Assembly: GCF_014905115.1 (NCBI RefSeq)
Contig: NZ_CP041235.1
Span: 1,612,001 to 1,676,000 of the forward strand
Origin: Sulfurimonas sediminis
GTDB lineage: Bacteria > Campylobacterota > Campylobacteria > Campylobacterales > Sulfurimonadaceae
Reading direction: 5' to 3'
Length of the DNA stretch: 64,000 nucleotides
The notes beneath the pieces were generated by a model. It had not been told where the DNA came from and did not search any database. It saw only the letters and a list, made by a program, of their open reading frames with translations. This document shows positions 37,863-45,695 of the stretch, in pieces (position 1 is the first letter of the stretch; each line of letters starts with the position of its first letter). The position numbers and the translations under genes were made by a program.

Positions 37863-38365
37863 TACAGTTTTCCTTTTTCTTTTGCCAGTGCCAAAAACTG
37901 TTGTAGTTCATCCGCAGATCCAAAGGCAGAGTTTTGAAAAAAAAGCGTATCATGCAGGCTTTGCACCAAAATCCCGTTTTCAAGTTTTACTATCCTTGTA
38001 ATTTCTTCCCAGGGAATGTGCTTTTTATCTTTATGCAAGCCTTTTGTGTCAATAATAAAATGCACTTCTGTATCTTGAGACATATTTTTCTTGTAAAAAT
38101 TTAACAGCATTCTTTTTCGCAAAAACCATCTTCCAAAATACCAGTAAAAGATCAAAAAGGTGGAAAGATACAAAATACCGTAGCTCTCATGTTTCAAAGC
38201 ACCGACAATACCAAACTGTACCAAAGCGACAAAAAACCAGCCTATATATCTTTTGGCAGAATGACGCATATCATAATCATAAAAAAGCTTGCTTGTCTGC
38301 AGTGCCAGTTCTTTGTTCCAGATATAATCAACACTGATTGTTTTAGACATGTTCTTCACACTCAT
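37862..38365 (-). CDS. YcxB-like membrane protein, function unknown
   Basis: 167 aa with two predicted membrane helices (YIGWFFVALVQFGIVGAL and YGILYLSTFLIFYWYFG), then a soluble domain (VHFIIDTKGLHKDKKHIPWEEITRIVKLENGILV) resembling the YcxB-like/PH-type fold. The ATG at 38350 is an alternative start. It overlaps the upstream gene and is coupled to the 30-aa peptide downstream. Confidence 0.65.
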   Translation of the reverse strand: MSVKNMSKTISVDYIWNKELALQTSKLFYDYDMRHSAKRYIGWFFVALVQFGIVGALKHESYGILYLSTFLIFYWYFGRWFLRKRMLLNFYKKNMSQDTEVHFIIDTKGLHKDKKHIPWEEITRIVKLENGILVQSLHDTLFFQNSAFGSADELQQFLALAKEKGKL

Positions 38366-38948
38366 GAATCAATAAGTCCTCTTTTTTGATACACTCTTTT
38401 TCTTCCAGTGCTTCGAGGAGTTGTAATGTCTGCAGATAAAGCACTTCGTAGCGCTGCTTGTTTTTTGCATACAGTCTGCTCTGCTTTTTTCCATACCAGT
38501 AGGCAAAAGCAACAGAAGATGCAAAGAGTGAATATATCCACCATTGCCACTCTTTGAGATTTAGCAACACTATAAAATACTGTACAGAAAAAAGAACAAA
38601 AAACTCAATGGAAAAAATGATGACAAGCGTAGCACTCTGTTCAAAATCAAGCGTATATTTTTCCAAGGCACGCAATTTTTCCAGATTTTCATTAAAAGTC
38701 TGTGCTTCCTGTCTGCATTCATCTTTGAGATTTTGCACATTGATATCTTTGAGATGGATATTGCTCAAATTATATTCGACATTTGTCTGCATATAGTCTT
38801 GCAGAATTTCCGGATTTTTCTCTAATATTTGAAGAATTTTTGCTTCATCTACTCTGTTTTTTCCGGCAATTCTTTGCACATCCTGCAAAACCAAATCGTA
38901 CAGTCCTATAGTCTTGATTTCACGCGCTACTCGATTCAAATTTATCAA
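38343..38948 (-). CDS. Unrecognised two-helix membrane protein
   Basis: 201 aa with a helical N-terminal region (KILQILEKNPEILQDYMQTN...), two close membrane helices in the middle (LVIIFSIEFFVLFSVQYFIVLL and WWIYSLFASSVAFAYWYG) and a charged coiled-coil tail ending ECEEHV. I do not recognise the family. It begins a small gene set between the NOR-like oxidase and the nitrate reductase. Confidence 0.65.
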   Translation of the reverse strand: MINLNRVAREIKTIGLYDLVLQDVQRIAGKNRVDEAKILQILEKNPEILQDYMQTNVEYNLSNIHLKDINVQNLKDECRQEAQTFNENLEKLRALEKYTLDFEQSATLVIIFSIEFFVLFSVQYFIVLLNLKEWQWWIYSLFASSVAFAYWYGKKQSRLYAKNKQRYEVLYLQTLQLLEALEEKECIKKEDLLIHECEEHV

Positions 38949-39033
38949 CTGTTTTTTCCTACTATTTAGTATTTAAATATTCCAGCCATTTCAGCCCAGG
39001 TTAAAATCCGGGTTCCTCAAAAGTATGAGACTT

Positions 39034-40722
39034 TTACTGCACAAATGCCGGGTCATCTGCCGGTTCCAGCTCTTCTTCTATCCCATAAGAAGCCGTTGCA
39101 TCTTTTGCAGGCAAAAATATGCCAATCAGTCCTTTGATTCCTACACTCATAATAATATTGTATAAGAATACTGCCCAGGCAACAAGCAGCATCGTTCCAA
39201 AAAGAGCGGCAAATATCATGTCTGGGTTAAACTGCCCGTCCACATAAAGATGACGACGGAGCATCCCGTCAAGTCCTGCCATTCCCATAAATGCGCCCAT
39301 ACCGATACCGCCTATAAGATGCAGCCAAAAATGTGTATTTGCCAACTTGTGTGAATAAAGTTTCGTGTTGTTTGTCACCAATGGCCATAAAACATACAGA
39401 GCCGAATAGAGTGTCATATACAATCCGACAATCAAAGCAATATGCACATGCGCACCGATAATCCACTGCGTATTGTGCAGTACTCTGTTCATCCCCATAT
39501 CTGCCTGGATAATTGCAGCAGGAACGGCCAAACCAAAACCTACAAGTCCTCCAAGCAGATATTTTAACTCCATAGTCATTTTCAGAGGTCGGGCCTTCCA
39601 AAGCGTCACAAGGGTAATAAAGAGTGCCAAGCCTTGCGTAAGCAGTTCAAAAGCAGTCACCATCTCACCCGAGATAAGTTTCATCATTTCAGGTTGTCCC
39701 TGATCACCAAGGAGGTGATGCGACCAGACCATCCAGGAAACCAAAAGCTCAAGCATTAACGCCGCACGGGCAACATTTTCCATAAAAAGCTTTTGTCCTG
39801 TAATTAAAGTAGCAAGCAAATACCATGAACCGGCCACATAAATCAGTACAAGTCCGTCCGCAACCAAATCAAGCCCCCACCAAAAAAAGTTCTTGTATAA
39901 AAGGGCATCAATCGCCGTGACATCAAGAGCATGTCCGCTTGCATCAAAAAGAAGATAAACCAAAATCAAAATACCTGCACCCAAAATCACCAGTGCATCT
40001 AAGAAGGTATCTACCGTACCACGGAAGATTGCCACAACAGGCAGCGCCAAAGCCGGCTCTTTTGTATAGGGCTGTTTGCCTCGCAGCTTGTTGATCAGAT
40101 TTAAAAATCCGTCTATACCAAAACCGGAGATAAGCAGCTCTTTTGTTGTTTTGTTTTTATGAATCCCCACACGCGCAAAAATTGTCGCATAAATATTGTA
40201 AATAAACCCCAAAGTACCGACCATGATCAAAGCGACACCAAGGATAAACATAATACCACCAATAACATTAAACTGGTGTGTATCCGCAGGAAGCGGCCAG
40301 TATAATGTATATAACGGCGCATACTGCCATACAAATGCGGCTATCCATGCCAAAGCAGTCCCTAAAGTAATCAATATCCAGGTCCAGTTGGCAAGTTTTA
40401 CGCTGTAGAGCGGTTTTTTTGTCAGATATGGCACCAAAAAGGTAAAGGCACCAAAGACCAGCTGATAGGTTGAACCAAATATACCGACAATCGGGTGTAC
40501 CGTCATAATGGAAAAGAAATGTTCCGGATGAAAAAACTGCTCAGGCAGAGGATTGAGCGGCACATGTCCGACCTCAACCATTCGCATAATCATACCCTCC
40601 AAGGCAACCAGTCCGTAAAATAAAAATGCCATGACAACCGGTCTGAGTGTTACCTTTTGCAAAGCATTTAAGCCTTTATGGTCAAAATTTGTTCCGTTTA
40701 TTAATGTATTTATATAACTCAT
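39034..40722 (-). CDS. NOR-like haem-copper oxidase catalytic subunit (gNOR type)
   Basis: 562-aa, multi-helix subunit I. The low-spin haem ligand His76 (TVHPIVGIFG), the metal ligands His335-His336 (WSHHLLGDQG) and the helix-X pair His425/His427 (GAHVHIALIVG) match the superfamily. In helix VI the usual HPEVY or HLWVEG reads DLVADG (Asp285...Asp289), so the third metal-ligand His is replaced by Asp. I recall this as the mark of the gNOR group reported in Campylobacterota. It overlaps its subunit II gene by 4 bases. Expected to reduce NO at the membrane, but activity is inferred. Confidence 0.82.
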   Translation of the reverse strand: MSYINTLINGTNFDHKGLNALQKVTLRPVVMAFLFYGLVALEGMIMRMVEVGHVPLNPLPEQFFHPEHFFSIMTVHPIVGIFGSTYQLVFGAFTFLVPYLTKKPLYSVKLANWTWILITLGTALAWIAAFVWQYAPLYTLYWPLPADTHQFNVIGGIMFILGVALIMVGTLGFIYNIYATIFARVGIHKNKTTKELLISGFGIDGFLNLINKLRGKQPYTKEPALALPVVAIFRGTVDTFLDALVILGAGILILVYLLFDASGHALDVTAIDALLYKNFFWWGLDLVADGLVLIYVAGSWYLLATLITGQKLFMENVARAALMLELLVSWMVWSHHLLGDQGQPEMMKLISGEMVTAFELLTQGLALFITLVTLWKARPLKMTMELKYLLGGLVGFGLAVPAAIIQADMGMNRVLHNTQWIIGAHVHIALIVGLYMTLYSALYVLWPLVTNNTKLYSHKLANTHFWLHLIGGIGMGAFMGMAGLDGMLRRHLYVDGQFNPDMIFAALFGTMLLVAWAVFLYNIIMSVGIKGLIGIFLPAKDATASYGIEEELEPADDPAFVQ

Positions 40723-41333
40723 TGAATGCCTCCATTATCTTTACACCCTACGACTTTAACGAAATCTTTTACCAGCATTAAATCTTTCCCGTCTTCGCTG
40801 TACTGTCTGGGTCCGGAATATTCCGTGGATGTTAAATCAAAAACACCGTTATGATTAAATGTCCATAAAATATCATTGGAATCCAAAATACCGTTGACAT
40901 CCGTACCGGGATTGACCTGCATCTGCATCACCATGGAACCGTCTTGACGAAAGAGTCCAAATCCATACACCAGGTCTCTGCTGTGCACATCAAATTCAAC
41001 CGTTTGCCCACACTGTATCACTATCTGTTTTGGCAGTCCTATCCACTTATGATCTTTAATCTCAAACTCATACTTCACATCCGGTGTTATATTGTGCCTG
41101 TCGATATCCTGTGACACCCAAGGTATTGTATTGTATGTAAAAATATGGTGTCCCACACCGCCTGCAACCAAAAATGCCATATACCAGTAAAACGGAATAC
41201 GAAACACCGATTTGGCATCTTTTTTTGTCAGGTTATACCCAAACCATGCAACAACAGAAATAATCATTGCAGCATATATAGAGTAAGCAACCCAGTGAAA
41301 AGACAACAATTCAGCCGAATTTGTAAATGTCAT
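40719..41333 (-). CDS. Cupredoxin-like subunit II lacking CuA ligands
   Basis: 204 aa: two N-terminal membrane helices and a cytochrome-oxidase subunit II-like cupredoxin domain. The first ligand His117 region (VHSRDLVYGFG) is kept. The second ligand loop reads STEYSGPRQ at 169-177, where CuA centres have C-x-E-x-C-G-x-x-H, so both Cys are Ser and the His is Gln. No CuA can form there. Quinol or another donor is implied, as in CyoA. The ribosome site is AAGGAG, with an FNR-type box upstream. Confidence 0.82.
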   Translation of the reverse strand: MTFTNSAELLSFHWVAYSIYAAMIISVVAWFGYNLTKKDAKSVFRIPFYWYMAFLVAGGVGHHIFTYNTIPWVSQDIDRHNITPDVKYEFEIKDHKWIGLPKQIVIQCGQTVEFDVHSRDLVYGFGLFRQDGSMVMQMQVNPGTDVNGILDSNDILWTFNHNGVFDLTSTEYSGPRQYSEDGKDLMLVKDFVKVVGCKDNGGIQ

Positions 41334-41362
41334 GATAATGCTCTCCTTAAATTTTCACAAAT

Positions 41363-41368
41363 TGTATA
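41363..41368 (-). promoter_or_regulatory. Putative -10 box for the NOR-like operon
   Basis: TATACA on the minus strand, about 30 bases before the subunit II start. The likely transcription start near 41356 puts the FNR-type box about 40 bases upstream. Confidence 0.45.
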
Positions 41369-41388
41369 AAAAACGAGAATTGAGAAAA

Positions 41389-41402
41389 TTGATATATATC
41401 AA
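41389..41402. promoter_or_regulatory. Perfect FNR-type palindrome
   Basis: TTGATATATATCAA, an exact match to the FNR consensus TTGAT-N4-ATCAA. Centred near -40 relative to the inferred NOR-like promoter, the place used for class II activation. It may also affect the divergent transporter gene. Confidence 0.75.
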
Positions 41403-41508
41403 GAAAATTACTCTTTAATATGAAAATTGTATAATTTCTAATCTTTTGAAAATTCCAAATTGATTATTTTTTAACCAATAATATTTTTAAATTAGAAATA
41501 TTTTTCAC

Positions 41509-41514
41509 TATAAT
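41509..41514 (+). promoter_or_regulatory. Putative -10 box for the nitrate transporter operon
   Basis: TATAAT in CACTATAATTAC on the plus strand, 34 bases before the transporter start at 41548. No convincing -35 box. Confidence 0.5.
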
Positions 41515-41547
41515 TACACTATTAAATTGCATTGGAGAATATATAAT

Positions 41548-42828
41548 ATGGCAAGTTTTAAAGCCCTCAAAGGTCAAGGCGACGCAAAAACACTTTTTGC
41601 AGCTTTTCTTTATTTTGATTTTAGCTTTATGGTCTGGACCATGCTAGGCCCATTGGCAACAGAAATCAGTGAATCATTGGCAATGCACGGATTTATCATG
41701 AGTGCCTCACAAAAAGCCACACTGCTTTCTATTCCGATTTTGGCAGGAGCACTGCTTCGTATTGTACTTGGATTTGGCGTTGATAAATTCGGTGCGAAAA
41801 AAACAGCGCTGATGAGCCAGGCAGTTGTTATATCTGTGCTGTTTTACGCCTACTTCAGAGGAGAGACCATTACCTATAATGAACTCCTGATTGTAGCTGT
41901 CGGTCTCGGATTTGCAGGTGCTTCTTTTGCGGTTGCATTGCCACAGGCAGGACAGTGGTATCCGCCAAAACTGCAGGGAGTCGTTTTGGGAATTGCAGGT
42001 GCCGGCAATATTGGTGTTGTCATTGACTTTATGTTTGCTCCAAAGATAGCAGAACTTTGGGGATGGCAGGCAGTCTTTTTGGTTGGTGGAGCATTATCAA
42101 CCCTAATTTTTGCAACATACATCTTTTTGGCAAAAGATGCCCCTAAAGAGGTTTACACGCCCCGTCCTAAAAAACTCAAAGATTATGCCAAACTCTTACG
42201 TGACAGAGACACATGGTGGTTTAACCTTTTCTATGCAGTAAGCTTTGGAGGATTTGTCGGATTTGCGGGATATATGAAAGTTTATCTTATGAATACTTAT
42301 CAAGCCGATATGAGCAGTTTTGGACTCAGTGTATTTAATGAACCCAATGTTAAAGTCATTGCCGGTTATTTTGGAGCGCTGACAATTTTTGCCGGTGCAG
42401 TCTTAAGACCTGTCGGTGGTGCTGTTGCAGATAAAATGGGTGGTGTCAAATCACTTTATATCTTTTTTGGTATTGTCGCCGCATTGGCAATTGTAAATGC
42501 AACTGTCACTCTGCCGTTTTGGCTGGCAATTGCAGTACTCTTTGCAATAATGGCAAACCTTGGCATGGCAAACGGGGCAGTTTTTCAACTTGTACCTCAG
42601 CGATTTGGCAAAGATATTGGAATCATGACAGGAATTATCGGTGCAGCCGGCGGACTCGGGGGTACAGCACTTATTAAAACGCTTGGATGGTCAAAAGGTG
42701 CCTTTGACGGTTATTCGGCAGGTTTTATGATATTTGCCGGTGTTGTACTTGTAGCTATCATGGGGATAAGTTTGGTAAAAACACGATGGAGAACAACCTG
42801 GGGCGTTGCAGCCGGCGGAAGAATATAA
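41548..42828 (+). CDS. Nitrate/nitrite MFS transporter (NarK/NasA type)
   Basis: Inner-membrane transporter of the major facilitator family, about 426 aa and 12 helices. NNP-family features include FLYFDFSFMVWTMLGPLA in helix 1, the glycine-rich GLGFAGASFAVALPQAGQWYPP and NLGMANGAVFQLVPQRF. I start at the ATG at 41548, with GGAG 10 bases upstream. It is divergent from the NOR-like operon and 8 bases before the nitrite reductase gene, so it probably brings nitrate in for assimilation. Confidence 0.92.
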   Translation: MASFKALKGQGDAKTLFAAFLYFDFSFMVWTMLGPLATEISESLAMHGFIMSASQKATLLSIPILAGALLRIVLGFGVDKFGAKKTALMSQAVVISVLFYAYFRGETITYNELLIVAVGLGFAGASFAVALPQAGQWYPPKLQGVVLGIAGAGNIGVVIDFMFAPKIAELWGWQAVFLVGGALSTLIFATYIFLAKDAPKEVYTPRPKKLKDYAKLLRDRDTWWFNLFYAVSFGGFVGFAGYMKVYLMNTYQADMSSFGLSVFNEPNVKVIAGYFGALTIFAGAVLRPVGGAVADKMGGVKSLYIFFGIVAALAIVNATVTLPFWLAIAVLFAIMANLGMANGAVFQLVPQRFGKDIGIMTGIIGAAGGLGGTALIKTLGWSKGAFDGYSAGFMIFAGVVLVAIMGISLVKTRWRTTWGVAAGGRI

Positions 42829-42836
42829 ATAAGATA

Positions 42837-44771
42837 ATGGAGAATATTTTGCAATTACAAGTATTAGAAAAAGCATATGAAGCGAGAAGTAAAAAAGTCA
42901 ATAAAATCGAAACAGTCAAAAGCCTTAAAAATCCTATGGAGGCTTTTGAAAAAATAGCAGAGTATGCACGAGAAGGGTATGATGCAATTCCTGATGAAGA
43001 CAAGAAATATTTTCTGAAATGTTTTGGAATCTTTGACAAAGACGGTCTCACGCCAAAGCAGTTTATGATGAGAGTCAGAGTTGCAGGGGGACACCTCAAC
43101 GCAATTCAGGCAAAAAAAATCGGAGAAATTGCAAAAAATTTCGGTCAAGACTATATTGATATCACAACCAGAGCACAAATTGAACTTCGTTTTTTAAATA
43201 TCGAAGATATGCCTGCAATTTTAAACGGGCTTGAAGAAGTCGGACTCACTTCCTATCAGACAGGTGTGGACAACTTTAGAAATATCGTTACAGACCCATT
43301 TGATAAAGAGGGTTTTGACAATGTGCTTCCTTCGTATGATTTACTCAAAAAAATCGAAAAAACATTCTTAAAAAATCCGGATTGGATTTCAACACTGCCG
43401 AGAAAATTCAATACTGGAATTTCAGGATCTCTCGCAAACAGATGTAATGTTTTTGGACATGACTGTTCTCTCGTGCTTGCACAAAAAGACGGAGTATACG
43501 GTTACAATATGTTTCTTGGCGGCAGAGTCGGTATGATTGCAAAAAATGCAGACATATTTTTGGCAAACGAAGAAGAGGTTTTACAGGCCTACGGTGCACT
43601 TATAGCAATCTTTCAAAAGTACGGTTTCCGTGACAACAGAAACAAAAACAGACTGCACTTTCTCATTGAGGCTGTCGGTATGGCTGAAATTTCTGCAGCG
43701 ATTCGTGATGTTGCAGGCGTAAATTTTGCCACCGCCGGTGATACAATGACACAGATAGATCCAGTAGATTCAGAACACGGAAAAATCCAACTTCGAGACG
43801 GTTCATTTGGAGTACAGATTATTGTGCCTTCGGGAATATTTACAGGAAGTGATCTTATAAAAGTATCCGAGTTAAGCCAAAATCACGGCAATAACGAAAT
43901 CAGATTCAGTGTTGAACAAAATATCTACATTTTAGGTGTCAAAAACACGGCTACCCTTTTAGAAGATCCCTTTTTTACAAAATATAAAAATATAAACACG
44001 CCTTACTTTAACAACCTTGTCGCCTGTGCAGGAACCAAACACTGTGCATTTGGCGTTATTGAGAACAAAGAGGATGCTATAGAAATGGCTGCATATTTAA
44101 GCAAAGCCGTTCCTCTTGAATCAGGGAGAGTACGCATGTACTGGTCAGCCTGCGTCAAAGGCTGCGGAACACATGAAATAGGAGACATCGGTTTTGAAGG
44201 CTGCAAGGCAAAAGTAAACGGACAAACTGAAGATGGTGTCCACATAACCATAGGCGGGAAAATCGTGAGTGAAGGGAAAAACGGGTATACCGTTATCAAA
44301 TCTGCTCCACTGAAATTTTCTAAATATTTTGTTGAGACACTCGTGTCGGAATATAAAAAACTGCGTTTAAAAAGCGAATCATTTGAAGCATTTCATGACA
44401 GAATTTTAGCACAGTATTCTCATGCATATATCGGTTTTTATATGCAGCTCCAGGCTTATTTACGATTAAAAAACATTGATATTGATTTAAACATCAATAA
44501 AATTCCGAAAACAGGACATATTGAAGAGTTTGAACTTTTTGAACTTGGCCGTAAACTCTATTTTGCCCTTTCCAAACAAGAACCGTATACGGCATACAAC
44601 AGATTTACAAATGAAAATCCAAGAGAAAAACTGATACCTCTCAATAAGATAGTTTTCGATATCGATAAAAATATCAATGAACTCGTCTTTAAGATGCTTG
44701 ATGTTGAAGCAAAAAGAGCCGTTGTCTTTTCGGAATTGCTTCCATTGATCAGTTTGGCTGACAATGATTAA
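42837..44771 (+). CDS. Siroheme nitrite/sulfite reductase (NirA-like)
   Basis: Six-electron reductase taking nitrite to ammonia. Two ferredoxin-like repeats (TTRAQIELRFLNIED early, NNEIRFSVEQNIYILG later) and the siroheme/[4Fe-4S] cysteines CAGTKHC and CVKGC are present. At about 644 aa it is longer than most NirA proteins, with extra sequence at the C-terminus. Sulfite reductase is the alternative; the nitrate neighbours favour nitrite. A TTG at 42849 with GGAG 6 bases upstream is another possible start. Confidence 0.88.
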   Translation: MENILQLQVLEKAYEARSKKVNKIETVKSLKNPMEAFEKIAEYAREGYDAIPDEDKKYFLKCFGIFDKDGLTPKQFMMRVRVAGGHLNAIQAKKIGEIAKNFGQDYIDITTRAQIELRFLNIEDMPAILNGLEEVGLTSYQTGVDNFRNIVTDPFDKEGFDNVLPSYDLLKKIEKTFLKNPDWISTLPRKFNTGISGSLANRCNVFGHDCSLVLAQKDGVYGYNMFLGGRVGMIAKNADIFLANEEEVLQAYGALIAIFQKYGFRDNRNKNRLHFLIEAVGMAEISAAIRDVAGVNFATAGDTMTQIDPVDSEHGKIQLRDGSFGVQIIVPSGIFTGSDLIKVSELSQNHGNNEIRFSVEQNIYILGVKNTATLLEDPFFTKYKNINTPYFNNLVACAGTKHCAFGVIENKEDAIEMAAYLSKAVPLESGRVRMYWSACVKGCGTHEIGDIGFEGCKAKVNGQTEDGVHITIGGKIVSEGKNGYTVIKSAPLKFSKYFVETLVSEYKKLRLKSESFEAFHDRILAQYSHAYIGFYMQLQAYLRLKNIDIDLNINKIPKTGHIEEFELFELGRKLYFALSKQEPYTAYNRFTNENPREKLIPLNKIVFDIDKNINELVFKMLDVEAKRAVVFSELLPLISLADND

Positions 44772-44845
44772 AAATTAATCATTTTAAACCTATTAAATAT
44801 ACAGATTTGAGCTATACTTATTAAATAAAATTAAAAGGAATTCAT

Positions 44846-45637
44846 ATGAGTTATGTAAAACCAGAGGTAGTTGTAGATGGAATGGTAACAGCCGGAGTAT
44901 ACAAATCAGGATTGGGTGTAAAAGATTTATTGATACGCGGTTCCCTTGCGGGTGCCCTTCTTGGAGTTGCTACAACCCTGGCCATTGTTGCTTCCACACA
45001 GACACATCTGCCTATTGTCGGAGCACTTATTTTCCCTGTCGGTTTTGTTATGATTGTTTTGCTGGGACTGGAGCTTGTCACCGGAAGTTTTGCACTGCTG
45101 ACAACCTCTTTGTTTGACAGAAAAATTGGGTTTGCAAAACTCTCTGTAAACTGGTTCTGGGTCTTTACCGGAAATCTGCTGGGCAGCCTGCTTTTTGCAG
45201 CTCTTTACACTCTGGTTGCTACAAAATTCGGACATGTGGAATCATCTCCTGTCATAGACATGATCAAGCATATTGCAGAAGCAAAAACAATCGGATATGA
45301 AAAAATAGGTGCAGACGGTATTTATACCGTCTTTTTAAAAGCTGTTTTTTGTAACTGGATGGTATCTCTGGGTGTCGTTATGGCATTGACAGCTACAACA
45401 ACAATAGGGAAAATTGCAGCTATGTGGCTCCCAATTCTTACTTTCTTTGGACAGGGCTTTGAACACGCCGTTGTAAATATGTTTGTTATTCCTGCGGGTA
45501 TAATGCTTGGTGCAAATGTAAGTGTGTCACAGTGGTGGTTGTGGAATGAAATTCCGGTAACTTTGGGAAATATTGTTGGCGGAGCGATTTGTACAGGTAT
45601 GGCTTTATATTACACACATAGAAAAAACCAGGCATAA
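44846..45637 (+). CDS. Formate/nitrite transporter family channel (NirC/FocA-like)
   Basis: 263-aa pentameric membrane channel, six helices. The FNT features ILGLE-like LGLELVTGSFAL, SVNWFWVFTGNLLGS and VFCNWMVSLGVVMAL are present. In this locus nitrite uptake or export is the natural role. It follows the nitrite reductase by 74 bases with its own AAAGGA site. Confidence 0.9.
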   Translation: MSYVKPEVVVDGMVTAGVYKSGLGVKDLLIRGSLAGALLGVATTLAIVASTQTHLPIVGALIFPVGFVMIVLLGLELVTGSFALLTTSLFDRKIGFAKLSVNWFWVFTGNLLGSLLFAALYTLVATKFGHVESSPVIDMIKHIAEAKTIGYEKIGADGIYTVFLKAVFCNWMVSLGVVMALTATTTIGKIAAMWLPILTFFGQGFEHAVVNMFVIPAGIMLGANVSVSQWWLWNEIPVTLGNIVGGAICTGMALYYTHRKNQA

Positions 45638-45676
45638 AAACTCTTTAAAATAAATGCCGTTTTGCTATAATCTACT

Positions 45677-45686
45677 TTACATGTAA
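45677..45686. repeat. TTACATGTAA palindrome (intergenic copy)
   Basis: Exact copy 10 bases before the kinase/phosphatase start codon, just ahead of its GGGG ribosome site. Confidence 0.8.
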
Positions 45687-45695
45687 AGGGGCAAT

